From contig NC_067286.1 in assembly GCF_020740795.1 (NCBI RefSeq), positions 16,124,350 through 16,188,349 on the forward strand: a DNA stretch of 64,000 nt. Reading direction: 5' to 3'. Positions 10,508 through 23,600 of the stretch are shown piece by piece (positions within the stretch are counted from its first letter, which is position 1; each line of letters starts with the position of its first letter). Made by a program: the position numbers and the translations under genes. The notes under the pieces were generated by a model. The model had not been told where the DNA came from. It worked only from the letters and a program-made list of their open reading frames with translations, and ran no database searches. This DNA is from Apus apus. Lineage: Eukaryota > Chordata > Aves > Apodiformes > Apodidae.

Positions 10508-13497
10508 CTAGGAAAGACAGGGGGAGAAATCCCTTTCAATTAGAGTAGAAGGAGGAAACCTTCAGCAGCTTTCACAGACTTTCACAGAATCGTTCTGGTT
10601 GGAAAAGACCTTTACGATTATTGAGTCCAACCAAAATCTAACTCTACCAACCATTAACCAAACTCTACCAAGTCCAGTGCCTAAACGATGTTCCTAAGCA
10701 CCACGTATTTTAAACATATGTCTTTTAAATACCTCCAGGGACGGCGATTCAACCACCTCCCTGGACAGCCTGTTCCAGCATTTGATAACCCTTTCAGTGA
10801 AGAAGTTTCTTCTAATACCTAATCAAAACCTCCTGTGGTGCAACTTGAGCCCATTTCCTCTTGTCCTGTTGCTTGTTACTAGGGAGACCAACCCCCACCA
10901 GCTGTGCCTGAAGGGGACAGGTTCCCTCTAATGGCACCTGCAGGTAAATAAGCAGTTTTTAAACAGATTTCAACCCTGTTTATTCACATGGGTGCGTACA
11001 AAAGAAAAAACAGCCTGTCTTTCATAGGGCCTCATGTCCTTTTAGCTGTAGCATGGTAAAACCAGGAAATACTAAAAACTTCATCCACCAGCCAGGAGGT
11101 TCCAGCCAATGCCATCTAAGTGCTCCATGAGCTCTCTCTAGCAGGCAAACACAACCAAGCCCTGGAGGGTGAAACCACAAGCCCTGAGATAGCATTCAAA
11201 CCATAAGGATTTGCTGTTGGGCTCAGGAATGCAGAAACTGCTTGTTCTGAACCACCCGACACACGGAGACAAAGCTAGCAAGCAACACATTTTCCACCAA
11301 GGCTGCAGAGGCAGGACACGCTGGAGAAAGTCAGGAGGATGTGCAAGCAAGGTCATCTGTAGGAATGGGCACTTTGGCTTACTTCTGGCTTGGAGGGGAG
11401 ATGGCAGGAATTTGGGAGAGATCGCACACAAAACCTAGTGAAGTGCCTCATTTGGGTGAGGAAGCTTAGGTGCTTTTAGATGAATGTCAGACACTGGCTG
11501 GGTTATATGAGAAGTCTCATCCATACTCTAGCCCTGTCACCGGGGCTGGTAAACTGCTGCCACCTTAGGGGTCTGCTCCATAATGCAAAAAACCCCTAAT
11601 TTTCAGGGAAATTGGCCTTTTGGCTTCTCCACCTCCTCCAATAACTTGGGAAAGATAGATGAAAGGAGGACATGCAAGAGAAGCAAAAGAAACAAATATG
11701 AGCAAGTACGAAAGGCAAAATGCTTTCCAGAACATCTGCTCTTGGCAGTGCAGGTTGGATTAGCTCATGAAAAAAGAAACTGCAGCAAGAAGGAATGTGA
11801 TTTCCATCAACTATCCCAGCATTTCTCCATCACTGCTTAAAAATGTTTGTTTTGGAGGGTGATGTTCTCTATCAAACCATTTGATTCTGGTACATGGAAA
11901 AGAAAATAAAAAATAATCCTACTTCTTGCCTCCACATCCTGTATCTAAAGCATCTCCAAGGTGGCAGTTTTTCTTGGAGAGCTCTTCCAGCTTCATGGAA
12001 GAGCATCCTGTGCCTGTGTGATAGGAGAGGACTGTCCCCATAAGGTGCTGCAAACCCAGCTGGAACAGCGTCCCCAGAACGAGCAGCTCTCAGTGGCTGG
12101 GATCATTCAGTGCTTCCCTCTCAGTCAGTGTTGTTCCCCACATGCCCCTGAACAAGGTAGAGAAGCAAGCTGCCTGCCTTGTGGGAGAGGACTTGCAAAC
12201 ACCCATTCCTCAACAGGGTTGCAAAAGCAGCTGAGACAAATGGACTCTCACCGTTCATTTTAAGCTGCAAAACTAATTTTAGAGGCTGAGGTCATCACTC
12301 TTGCATTGGAAAATGCTAAATTACTAAGCCTTATGCTCTGATGGCCAAGCACCTCCTCCTCAGCATGGAAAGCAACACCCATGGGGTCCCTTCTTACTCA
12401 GGCTTCACTTTTTTTGCTGTCAGTTCAGCCACACATTCTTCAGGACTCACAGACTAACATCTGCAAGAGGCACAGCCCTCTGCAAAAGTTAATGAGTTTA
12501 CCAAAGTTCCTAGGAAACAGCACCCTGTCTGCACAATCATTTTAGCCACAGAAGAGTTTGTTCTGGTGAAGTCATGCCCTCACTGGTGAGAGTGTTCCCA
12601 CTCACAGGCAAGCTGGTCATCTGTGGCCTACATGCATGTATGTGAAAGCTGAATAGGCCACCACCTACTTACACAGCTGGCTTACATCTCTTAGTAAAGT
12701 AAACACATTTCCTACTCTGCCGGAGTCTAACCTCAGCTTTGAGCAGAAGCAGTCCCCCTCTCTCCTCCAAACCCTTGACAGCTGAGTGATCAACACCCAG
12801 CCTGCTGTGCTTGCTGCAGCATGGCCATAGTTCCCATAGAATGACAGTTTTGCCCTTTGAGACCAAGCTCTACATGTGTACGAGCACATGTTGCCATAGC
12901 GAAGGGAAGGTGAGCAGAAGGGAAAGACAAGTCCCACCCTTGATCTGACACCCTCCTGCCAGAGGAACTCACCCAGGCAGTCCCTTCTACCCCTTGTCCA
13001 TGCACAGTGTGTTGAGCAGCAGCCAGCTCAGTGCTGGCAGGCAAATGGCCCAAGGTGGGTTATATGATACTGGCAAACAGTAGGAAGCATCAAGCAATCT
13101 TGTGAATGCAGGCTCTCCCATATGGGATTTCCCTCCCTCCAGAGACCATGGGGCTGGGTTCACTCTTTGCGCTGTGATACCTAGCATGTGCAGATGGCTT
13201 CCCTTCACAACTCCATAATCAACTCACCCTGTGATTGACAGCAGCAAGGAGGAGACCCAAGAGAGACAGGGCTATTTTTATTCTAGACATCACACTACAT
13301 ACCGTAAGGGGGCAGTTCCTACCATCATGGGTTCCCACTTAAGAGTTCATCAGCCCAGCCAAGATGAGTTGGGTGACCTGCCTGGATCACACTGCTAACC
13401 CAAGCCCCTGTGACTCAGTCTGGGAGCAGCTTGTGAGCAAAACAAGCTGTACCGCAGCCTCCCAGCCCTACAAACCCAGGTTTAGGAGTCATCTTAC
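10508..13497 (-). other. CD81: CD81 intron 4
   Basis: This 3.0-kb intron carries a CR1 3' fragment at about 10577-10940, listed separately. The remainder shows no recognised element. Confidence 0.95.
10577..10940 (-). mobile_element. CR1 LINE 3' fragment
   Basis: The stretch has the typical CR1 3' region in inverse orientation: a CACAGAATCGTTCTGGTTGG start, a GAGTCCAACC word, then TCCCTGGACAGCCTGTTCCA and the later CCCATTTCCTCTTGTCCTGT. It is strongly 5'-truncated and diverged, as is usual for avian CR1. It lies inside CD81 intron 4, close to the exon 5 acceptor. Confidence 0.85.
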
Positions 13498-13572
13498 TTG
13501 GTCTTTGTTGACAAATCCCCAAATTCCAGCCGCAACTTCGCAGGCAAACAGGATCACCAGGCAAGTGAAGAA
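13498..13572 (-). CDS. CD81: CD81 exon 4 (TM3)
   Basis: This exon encodes residues 94-118, FFTCLVILFACEVAAG followed by IWGFVNKDQ: the third transmembrane helix and the start of the large extracellular loop. Glu105 within TM3 is the usual polar residue of tetraspanin TM3. At 75 bp with phase 0 on both sides it has the family-standard size. The acceptor is CTCTTTGCAG and the donor CAA|GTAAGA. Confidence 0.98.
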
Positions 13573-16500
13573 CTGCAAAGAGACAGATCAAGACAGATGC
13601 TTAATGTATCTGGCTACAGGCAAAGGCAGCCATTAAGGGGGTAGGCGTGTGAAGAGGCACTTCTACAGAGAGAAGAGATCAGAGCAAAGTGTCATTTGAC
13701 TTCAAACCATTTTATCTCTCATACACGTGCTTAGCCCAAACACATTTTCCTATAATACATCTGATGTCACCCCACATCCAGACTTCCCACTGGGATGGCT
13801 GAGTGGGGATCAGTAGAGCCTCTCCCACACAGAGACTGGCAGAGATGAGGGTGCTCTGTACACCACCAGATACATGCACCTGCAGGCCCATCCAGACAAG
13901 CTTCTTGCTCTGCCACAGATTCTCCAACAATGGGAGTTGCCAGTTCAGGGTTAAAAGCACATTTCAGCTGCTGAGGAGCTGCGGGGTGTCAGGGTGTGAT
14001 TTATGGCTGGCTCTCTTGGCATCCACAGCCCTGCAAGGCTACTGCAGTTTTTTGCATAAATACTAACACTGATGTTTTCTCACAGTCCCACCCTATTTGT
14101 GCCATTCCAGCACTTCTCCCTGCCACTGCCCCCAAAGCCTCCCCCCACCTTTTTGTTCAGATCCAAGGAACATACTGTGATGGTTGGTTTGTTAGACTGG
14201 GAAGTCATAAAGCTCATAAATCAGAGTCAAGTGGGAAGGCACTGGCACGCATGCTCCACACACAGCCAACGTTACCCCCGCAACATCACCACCCTCAGTG
14301 ACTTCTTCCTGGGAAAAGCCCCAAACTGGAAGAGTTACCATGGAAGTAAAGAAGCAAACGGGGTGAATGCAGTCAGAGGAAGACAAAATCACAGTATGGG
14401 GTGGGATAACAGGCTCTGGCTCTTGGACAGTCTCTGTTCCAGAAACATTTAAGACATCTTCTTCAACAATAGAGGAAACCAGAGTTTCCAGAATGATGCT
14501 ATGACCTGGCTCTCACATGCAAGAGCAAAGGGTTATCAGCAAAATTGAAACAGGACTACTGACCTGACAGCAGGAAAGGACTTCCAACATCCTTGTCCAG
14601 ACCCTGAACAACCAACTCCTATTTAAACATCTTCCTACCCGTGATTCTCCAGGAATATCTTCAGGGGACTGGGTGCCACATACCCCCAAGGACTCAAACC
14701 ACCCCAAATCACGGGCACGATGTCACTGTAATTCTTTGGTTAAGCACTAGGGCTCACTCTTGCAGTGGTTACCCTCCAGTGAAGGATGGCTCATTTATCC
14801 CAGACTTGGAGGTGCAACTTCCTGCAGACTCAGTTCTTTGAGCTGGCTGCACAACACCAGAGATGCAGCTTGACACTATGAGAATATGGCACTGCTCCTG
14901 TCCAGGCAGTCAGATCTGCCCCAGCCCCTTCCCGGGAAGCAGAGCCCACTCCATGCCAAGCAGTTCCCTCCTCCCTTCTGAGGGTCTTGCTGCTCAGCTT
15001 CCAAGCCACCTTTGGCACAGGATGTTGACGGTGTAGATCTGCCTGCTACTTTCCCCTTTAGCAGTAAGCCCATAGTCACTACATGAGCTGGCTGCAGGGG
15101 AGGGGAGAGCAGCTGCTTTCCTCCAACACCCTAAGGATGCTGCCTGGAAGTGTCCTTGGAGCACAGTGGGAGCCTCGGTCAATGGAAACCATCATCACAA
15201 GATGTCTCCAGCCTTCTCTTGGCAAGCCAAGGTGCGAGCAAACGTGGGCAGCATGCAGCAGCTAGAGCTGCTAATTTCAGCCAAAGCAGCCGGTTTCCCT
15301 GTTGGGCCTCAGGTACCTTGTACCATCTGCCCTTCTAATCCTCTTTTCAACTTCAAGAGGGAGCGAGGGGTAATTCAGGTTCTGTAATCACTTGTGTTAA
15401 CAAAAAAATAATAATGCAAAGCTGCCAGACCTCACTAGAACAACCTCAACAACCCCTGTCGGATTTGTAAGCGGGCTCCTCCTATTCCCGGCAGCAGTGA
15501 TAATGCCTGCAAACTCCTCCAGCAGCTCTCATCCCCAAACATTCAGAAGTGCTTCATTAAAGCTGGTGAGAGACTCTCTCTTCTTACTGGGAAACAGAAG
15601 CAACTAGAGGTGAAGCCATCTGTGAGAGCAAGGGAAAGCAGCTCCACTTCCCTCTATCCTAGTTGAATCAATACCTCTGGGCCATTACACCACCACCAAG
15701 AACCTTCCAGCCCAACAAAGCCAAGTGCTGGTAAGTCCTTACAATTACTACTTTTTTTAGTTATTTTTAATTTTTTAAATGTTTTATGCATCCAATTACT
15801 TTTCTTTTTCTTTTACATTGAATTTAAAGCTGAACCACATGTAAGAACTTGCTTTAAATAAATGGGTCTCCCTCAACCCCAAGGCAAATGCTTTTGGTGT
15901 GGCTACAGTTTATACAATTAAAGTCATCCTGTGCCAGGAATCCCACGCTGCTGCCTCAGAACAAGGACTCCTGTAGCACTTCAGTAATAGATTTTCCAGG
16001 ATGTACCTAGATGTTCTCACTAAGATACTGTGGGAATTCTTTGCTGTTTCCTTGTCCAAACAGATAAGAATAGTAGATGAACCCTTAAAAGAACTGGAAT
16101 TACCACAGGCAGCCTTGCAACGGACTGAAAGGGGAAGCCTTGGGGGACATCAGGTAAGCCAAAGAGTTTACTAGGTGCTTGATAAGACAGCCAGACAACA
16201 GCAGTGAAAAAAGCACGGGGGAGTGCCACATATAACAAGAGAAAATGCATCTCCAACAATCCTGCTGTTTGCATCTCTTCTGCTTTGCTGCTGGCTTCTG
16301 CCTCTGTCCTGCAGCCAGGCAAGAGCAGCAGTTTGCACCATGCCTGCCTGCTCAGCCAGAGCTCCAGCAGGCTGGGCAGAGATGCCCTCTACCAAACAGT
16401 GCTGTCTTGCTCCTTGCAGAGGTCAGCTAGTTCCCACCTACGTGCTCACACGTCCTCCCAGCCCTGTTTATGGCAGAAGACTCCAGGAAGGGAGGCATGA

Positions 16501-16574
16501 CTGTGCACTGCTCAGCAGACACATGGCAGGGACATCATGGTGCCAAGAAACATCCAAAGCTTTGTGCCTCTTAC
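13573..16574 (-). other. CD81: CD81 intron 3
   Basis: This 3.0-kb intron has donor GTAAGA and acceptor TCTTTGCAG. It contains a T-rich patch around 15750-15815. No gene, RNA or transposon was recognised. Confidence 0.95.
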
Positions 16575-16672
16575 CGTTCCCAGAAGGCACTGAGACTCCT
16601 GAATAGCACCATAGCATCCCAGGAACCCCACGAACATCATGACAGCTCCAACCGCGATCAGGATGTAGATTC
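16575..16672 (-). CDS. CD81: CD81 exon 3 (TM2 and inner loop)
   Basis: This exon encodes the end of split codon Gly61 and residues 62-93: TM2 ([18 protein letters not shown]), then the short cytoplasmic loop [14 protein letters not shown]. Cys80 and Cys89 are the inner-loop cysteines palmitoylated in mammals. The acceptor is CTCCCTTGCAG, phase 1. The donor is ACG|GTAAGA, phase 0. The protein segment appears essentially identical to mammals. Confidence 0.98.
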
Positions 16673-18473
16673 CTGCAAGGGAGAGCAAGAGGCAAACATG
16701 TTACTGCAGAGCTTTGTACAGCAGCATCCCAGTGCCTGGCCAGACATGCTGGCTCCCTGGGTTATCTAATTGGGGAGGTGTGCAGAATTAGGGCCTAGGA
16801 GATGTAAGCAGAGGTGGTAGCAGACTGAATAGAACAACGCAATATACTTGAGTCAGATATCAAAGTGTTTGAAACTGCTAACAGGGAAACTCAGAAACCC
16901 CACTGCCCAAACCAGAGGAAATGCAGAGAGCTCAAGCAATAGCAGGCAGAGGATGCAACAGGCAAGACAAAGGCTTTAAAGCATCCTTAAAGCTGCATGG
17001 GAGTTCCCATGGCATATATACTGCTTTATATATTTATGCCGGAGAGATGAAAATTATTAGTTTGCATATATTTTTAACTAAACAATAAGGTATATGGTTT
17101 GTTTATATTAAATATCATACAAATATTTATCTGGCTAACATTTTAGACAGATGAGCCACGAAACTCAGAGAAAAGCACTACTTAAGCATCTAATTTAATA
17201 TATTCCTGCTTTTATTAGTTATAGGTTCAGAGGCAGACCCTATTTACTTCAACTTGCTAAATTTGCACAGTCAACTAGTTCAAAGCTTGAAAACTAGGAA
17301 ATGGGCTCCCCCAGAAGACAGGGGAATGATAGTTTATTCATCCAGGAAATAAGACTTAAGGCTCAGGTCTGTTGCCACTCGTAATCACTCATGATCAGTG
17401 AGACCACAGTGACCCCTCAGCCAAATGTTACCAGCTCAGTTAAATTTATTTCCTTTTCCAAAAACACACCCTTCTCCTGATGTATCCTGTGTATTTAGTG
17501 AATTTTGGTTAACTAATATACTCAAGTATTGTGGTTCGATTACTTTGTAAGTGAATCCTACTTTCCAACCAAAAGCCATTTGACACATACAACATATAAT
17601 CAAAGAAATAATTACAAATGAGGCAAGACTGAAGTCACCATTTTTAACTGACAGTGAAGAAACAAAATAGTATCAGGATTAAGATAAACATTCATGGGGC
17701 ATCCCAGAACAGACAGCTATACATCTTGCCAGTGCCTGGGAGACACATCCTCCCTTCCATTAAATATTTTCTTTTGTTAAGCATCAAAATGTTTTTATAA
17801 TTATTAGTCTGTCAGCTTCCCTTTAGGAACATCACTAAAGCATAAACAGAGCTCAAGATCAAAACTGTGTGTGTCCATCATGTTTAAGGTTTTTCTACTC
17901 TTTGTAGCTTGTTGAACAATCCGATAATTAAAGTGCAAAGTCTAAAGGGTATGTACTGAGAGCAGAGTTAAACCTTCTCTAAAAAACCCAGATACACACA
18001 AACAGTCTCAATTTCTTTAAAAACCCTACTGAGACCTCAAACTTGGGAAAGGGCCAACTTTGGGTCTCACTTCTTCCCTCTTTAGAACAAACCAGAAGTC
18101 CCCAGCACAGAAACAAGGCAAGGGCCAACTCGGAGAGGTGGGGACAGACACACAGAGGCAGCAGCCCAGCTCTGGGACCCTCCCCCCGGCATTCCCACCA
18201 CCGAGCACCACGCTCCCACAACCCTCCTGCTATATTTAGGTGCTGTACGACAAGGAAGGCAGCTGCAGGGGAAGCGACGGCAGGACAGGGCATGCTGACC
18301 CTGCAGGAAGCCCCTCTTCACAAAACCTGACAGGTTCTGTGGCCCTGACACCCACATCCTTGTGGCAACACTGCCAGTGGAAGGAGGAAAAAAGCCCAAG
18401 TTGCACCTCCTGATGCTGAAGGGGCTTCAGCAGCACCTACAGCTGTAAAAACCCAACAGGCAACTGGGCTGTT

Positions 18474-19560
18474 AAAGAATCACAGAACTGCCAGAGTTGG
18501 AAGGGAACCTCTAGAGATCATCTAATCCAACTGCCCCTGCTAACACAGGATCACCTAGAGCACATTAATCAGGACCGCATCCAGGCAGGCCTTGGAATAT
18601 CTCTGGGGAAGGAGACTCCACAACCTCCCCTGGGCAGACTGCTCCAGTGCTCTGTCAGCCTCATAGTAAAGAAGTTTTTCCTCATATTTAAATGGAACTT
18701 CCTATGTTCCAGCTTGTAATCATTGCCCCTTGTCCTGTCACTGGGAACTACTGAAAAGAGTCTGGCTCCATTCTTCTTGCACCCACCCTTTAGATACTTA
18801 CAGGCATTGATAAGGTCTCCTCTCAGCCTTCTCTTCTCCAGAGTCCCAGCTCTCTCAACCTTTTCTCATAAGAGAGATGCTCCAATCCCCCAATCATCTT
18901 CATTGTCCTCCACTGGACTCTCTCTCGTAGTTCCCTGTCTCTCCTGAACTGGGGAGCCCAGAACTGGATGCAGTATTCCAGCTGTGGCCTCACCAGGGCA
19001 GAGTAGAGGGGGAGAATGACCTTTCTCGACCTACTGGCCACACTCTTCCTTATGCACCCCAGGATTCCACTGGCCTTCTTGGCAGCAAGGGCACATTGCT
19101 GGCTCATGGATAATTTACTATCTACCAGGAGTCCGAGACCCTTCTTCTCAGAACAGCTTTGAAGCAGGCCCACCCCTAACCTATATTGGTGCATGGGGTT
19201 CTTCCTCCCCAGGTGCAGGCCCCCACACTTGTTGAACCTCATTAAGTTCTTCTCTTCCCAGATCTCCAGCCTGTCCAGGTCACAATGAATGGCAGCACAG
19301 GCCTCTGGTGTGTCAGCCACCCCTCCCAGTTTGGTATCATCAGCCAACATGCTGAGGATACACTCTGTCCCCTCATCCAGGTCATTGATGAATATGTTGA
19401 ACAAGACCAGACCAAGTACTGACCCGGGGGGACATTGCTGGTTACAGGCCTCCAACTCGACCCTTCTCCACTGATCACAACCCTCTGTCATAGAGCCAGC
19501 TCTCAATCCACCTCACTGTTCACTCATCTAGCCCACACTTTCTGAGCTCCCTAAGAGGGG
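18474..19560 (-). mobile_element. CR1 LINE, 5'-truncated, with reverse-transcriptase C-terminal part
   Basis: This is the largest transposon in the window. It ends at about 18474 with the CR1 terminal repeat type (ATTCTGTG-like on the minus strand), continues through the 3' UTR words, and then reads into the C-terminal half of the CR1 ORF2 reverse transcriptase. Motifs include LADDTKLGG (the RT active-site region, F/LADD), PPGSVLGLVLFNIFINDLD before it, and the CR1 tail [13 protein letters not shown]. The frame is open for 227 codons (19506-18823), with a further diverged part up to about 19560. The endonuclease and N-terminal RT are missing, so it cannot move on its own. Confidence 0.95.
18823..19506 (-). 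pseudogene. CR1 ORF2 reverse-transcriptase remnant
   Basis: The open frame of 227 codons encodes the part of the CR1 reverse transcriptase from the palm domain (PPGSVLGLVLFN, then LADDTKLGG) to the thumb and C-terminal tail ([24 protein letters not shown]). The catalytic Asp pair ADD is kept. The N-terminal endonuclease and fingers are absent through 5' truncation. It is a dead transposon remnant, not a host gene. The lack of stops suggests moderate age. Confidence 0.9.
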
Positions 19561-20396
19561 ACATCATACTTCCTTCTTTGAAGGTGGGAAGAGAGGGGAA
19601 AAACATGCAGAAAAAATCCCCCAGGAGAATTTCTTGGGAATGACAGGCCAGCAGTTAAAAATTTTGTGACCTTCCCTGGAGTAGAATTACCTGATTGAGA
19701 TTATGTGGGTTGGAGGGACCAGTAGTGGCTGCTAGGCAGAGAGCCAGGGTGGCCAGCAGCAAGCTGTTGTGTGAGCAGGGAAGAGGGGCCCCAAAGGGGC
19801 TAGAGGTGATGGGAAGGCATGAACGCATCCTGTAAAATAAAGGCTGTCTGCTGGACACCTGCCAAGCTCCAGAGAGACTGATGGAGAGTTTTGGATGCTA
19901 CACAACTGCTGTTTCAAGATACCAGCAGTGGTCTCTCAATAAGCAGGTCTGCTTATTGTCACCAGAATCTACTAATGCTCAAGAATAGCCCTCATTGTTC
20001 CAGCTTGTACCAGCTGCTGGCTGAGGTTTTCAACCCAAACCACATCCGATTTTTACATCTCACAGAGTCTTCATCACAGGTTCCTCTGGGAAAATCAACT
20101 TTGCTCATCCCTGAGGGCAGCAGCTTCTGACTTCTCTTTCCATTAGGTCAGCAGAGAGAAGACAAAGCTGGGCTGAGGGCAAGTCACTTCAACACCTGAG
20201 AAGTTAACCATTCATGCCAACCACCCCAGTGATGGGTCACAAGTAGATGCAGTGCATCTAGAGACCAAGGGACTGGATGTTGCAAGGGACCCCAATGATC
20301 AGGTCACTCCCATGGATTGACAGAAGACTTGATTATCAGTTTCTTCAAAATAAACACAGAAGGCAACTTCTAGCCTGAACAAATATAGCCAGGAGA

Positions 20397-20620
20397 TCAC
20401 AGAATCACAGGTCAGCCTAGGCTGGAAGGGACCTCAAAAGACCATTTGATCCAAACTTTTGTGAGAAAGGGAACCTAGATGAGACTAGATATCTAATACC
20501 TTGTCCAATTGTATTCTGCAAACCTCTAGTGATTTGGATTCTACCACGGTCCTGGGAAGGTTGTTCCAATTATTGACTATTCTCACTGTAAAAAACCTCT
20601 TTCTTATGTTGAGATCATCA
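20397..20620 (-). mobile_element. CR1 LINE 3' fragment, diverged
   Basis: It begins CACAGAATCACAGGTCAG and continues with GGCTGGAAGGGACCTCAAAA and GATCCAAACTTTTGTG, a diverged CR1 3' UTR in the same orientation as the other copies. A later AAAAACCTCTTTCTTATGTT word matches the usual CR1 'aagaagtttcttcct' segment. It lies in CD81 intron 2. Confidence 0.8.
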
Positions 20621-23600
20621 GGAAAACATAAGAGCCACTGGTGGCTAGGAGAGCTTTGCCCAGAAAACTAGGAGCTAAAAGCCCAGCAAGAACCTCAACT
20701 GATGTGGGGAGAACTAAGAGGGAACAGAGACATTTGCCATTTTATAGCAGTCTTCCAGATGCCTCTCTCTGTACGTACTTCTTGCTGGGATTTGTGCAGC
20801 TTCAAAAACCAAAACTAAACCTCGCCTGCTGAACTTCCACTCCAGCCAGGCTGTGAAGACCTTGGGCAGACAAGTGAGGTCCTGGCTTCCTGCTTCACCA
20901 ACTCCTTGCTAGAGGCAGTGCTACTGTCAAACAAGCAAAGAGCAAGAAGGAGGGAAGGAAGATGTGCACCACGTGCAGTTTCCTGACTGGAGCTCAGTGG
21001 ATGCAACTGGTGGGGTGGAAGCAGCAGGAACATGCAGCCAGGCAGGGGAGAGGGCAGATACGACTGGCCTGCACGTTGAAAACCACAGAGTACCCTGGAA
21101 GGCTTTTGGGATAAAGGCCAGCTTCATTCCCAGGCACAAGCAAGTGGCTGTTATGGAGCTGTCTTGTTACTGAGGGCCAAAGCTCTACAGCCTCCTGGGA
21201 AGCAATGGAGCAGGACTCTGCTCTGGAGTTTATTTAAAAACAAGTATGAAATATTTAATGCAACAATAGCATCTTGTACAATGAATGCTAGTGGTGTTTC
21301 TCCATGGAAATACCATGCTGAAGGCTGCAAAAGTAAATAGAGACAACCAAAGCACCCAATCACATGCTCTGGAAGATGTTTGTTTTACCACACCCATCCT
21401 TCCCTTCAAGGGATGGTGCCAGTGGGGAGTGTCTGCCTCCAGACTGGGTGCCAGACAGCTGGGGGGCTCCAGCAATCACAGCCCAGGCGGGAACAACCAA
21501 GCCCATTTCCCAGAAAGCAGCCTGATACATCTCAGCTTTCATTCCTGGCAGACAGTGGGGATGATGGCCAGCATGGTTTTGGGCTTCCCATCTGTGGACA
21601 TGGCACCTGTCATCCCCATCCTGAATGGCACATTATCTGCCTTAAAGCCAGAGAAGACTTCTCTCCAGCCCAAACCTCCTCACTAAGTATCAGAGATGGG
21701 ATTAACTCCTGCTAGCCTGTCCTGGGTGGGAAACTCGTAACCGAAGCAGTATCTGCCCTTTCAGAGCTCCACCCAAACAGGCACCATTCTGCACAAGCAA
21801 GGCTCCATCTGCCTTTCACATACCACTTCTAAGCTCATTTGTACCACAGCCTTCTCAGGGGTTTTAAAACAAGCAATGCTGTTTGCCATAAAGAAAAAAT
21901 AAAACTGAAGAGGCATAACATGCAAACCCCAGTGCCTATAGCCATGCTGCTCCATCCAACAGCAGCAGTCCGAGCTGCAGCAACAGGTACAGTAAGCAAA
22001 CAATTTCCAGGCACCATTTCATGGTACCAACATGCCTTCACATCCTTGAGCAACATCACCATGTGATTTCTAACCCTATGGCACAGTTCTCAGATGAGGC
22101 AGCAGAAAATACAATGCCTGCAGCTGCCACATGTAACCAGCCACCCAGGAAAGCAAGCCCTGAGCTGCAGGACCTGTATGTTGGGGTTGGGGAAGTCACA
22201 GGAGGACTCACAGAAACAGGTGCTGTAAATATTGCCTGGAGTCCTCTATATTCCTTTTGAGAGAGAGCCTTAAAACAGACAGCTTTAGGAAAGAGAGCCA
22301 AATAGTACTAGTTTCATCTCCTTGTTCCATAGAGATTCAGGGTCCTGTCTGAAACCAAGAAGGAGCACAGCAACTGTGACAGGGTCTCTTTGCCCAAGAG
22401 CATCAGAATGAAATGCATCAGAAAAAGCAGCAGGAATGGACCAAACATCATTTCTCCTTCCCTAATACACCCAGGGTGCATGCTGCTTTGGGCTGCAGGA
22501 ACCTCTTCAGTTTTAGTCACATGGAAAGCCCCTGAATATCAGACTCAGGGGTTCAATAGTCATTGAGCACTTCTCTCTGGATGGTGCTAAGTGGGAAAGA
22601 AACAAGTAAGCGGCCAAGAGGCCAGATTAGCTCCCACCTCACCCAGATGATACCTTCATGGAGTGTCCTTTGCCTCCAAGCCAGGTAGGAAGTGTGATAC
22701 TCAATTCTGGGAGCAGGGAGGGGAGAGAAATAAAACACTATTTAAAGTCAGTTCTTGCTCTGGAATTAAAGCAGCATAGCTGGTGCCTGCAGAGTTGTAA
22801 AACCCACATCCTGACCTTGCTGACAATTAAAAATAAATAAATAAATAGAGTTGAAAAAAAAAGGAAACCATGAAAAACAAATAAAAGGAGGAACAAGCAC
22901 AGGAAAGTCTCTGTAAAACAGGAGGCCAGCCCTCCTCCTGTGCCCCACTATCCCCACAGGAGAGGCTGTCCAGCTCCAGGCATGGGCATTCCCAGGCAGT
23001 GCCCTACCCTCTTCCTCCACTTTGCTCCTCTCCCTGCAGCTTTAATTCATTAAGCTAATGGAAGCCAGTCTCTTCCTGCAGGTCACCACGGCAATGTTTC
23101 CAAAAGACAAGACACCCCCAAACCCTCCCAGTACCACACCACACTTCTCAGGACAACTGGGCAGCTCTCCAAGCCATGCCTGCTCTCCCCATGGGATGGG
23201 CTTTAAAAAGGGGCTGAGAGCAGAGGAAGGAGAGATTTTAGTGTTTACTCTCCCAACAGACTCCCAGGGGTGAACTCTGCATATCCAAGAGTTTTGCAAG
23301 CCTCTATGGGAGGGAAGGCTCGGTGCCAACTCTGCCACAGCTCCTGGCCTGGAGGTGCTGAACATCTTGGGGCTCACTACCACCACTGCTGCAGGGAAGG
23401 GCAGCACCATCAGACAGGGGTGAGAAGGAGGCTCCTTCCAACCCCACAACACCAATCCTAGAAGAACACACTCATCATAGCCAAAAAGAACTGACCATGA
23501 CATACTTCCCTGTGAGCTGGGGACAAGATACAGGCAGGGATTAGAAGTTCCTCCAGGATGGTGTAGGAGTGGGAAGGGGGAGGCTGCACCAGCCAGCTGA

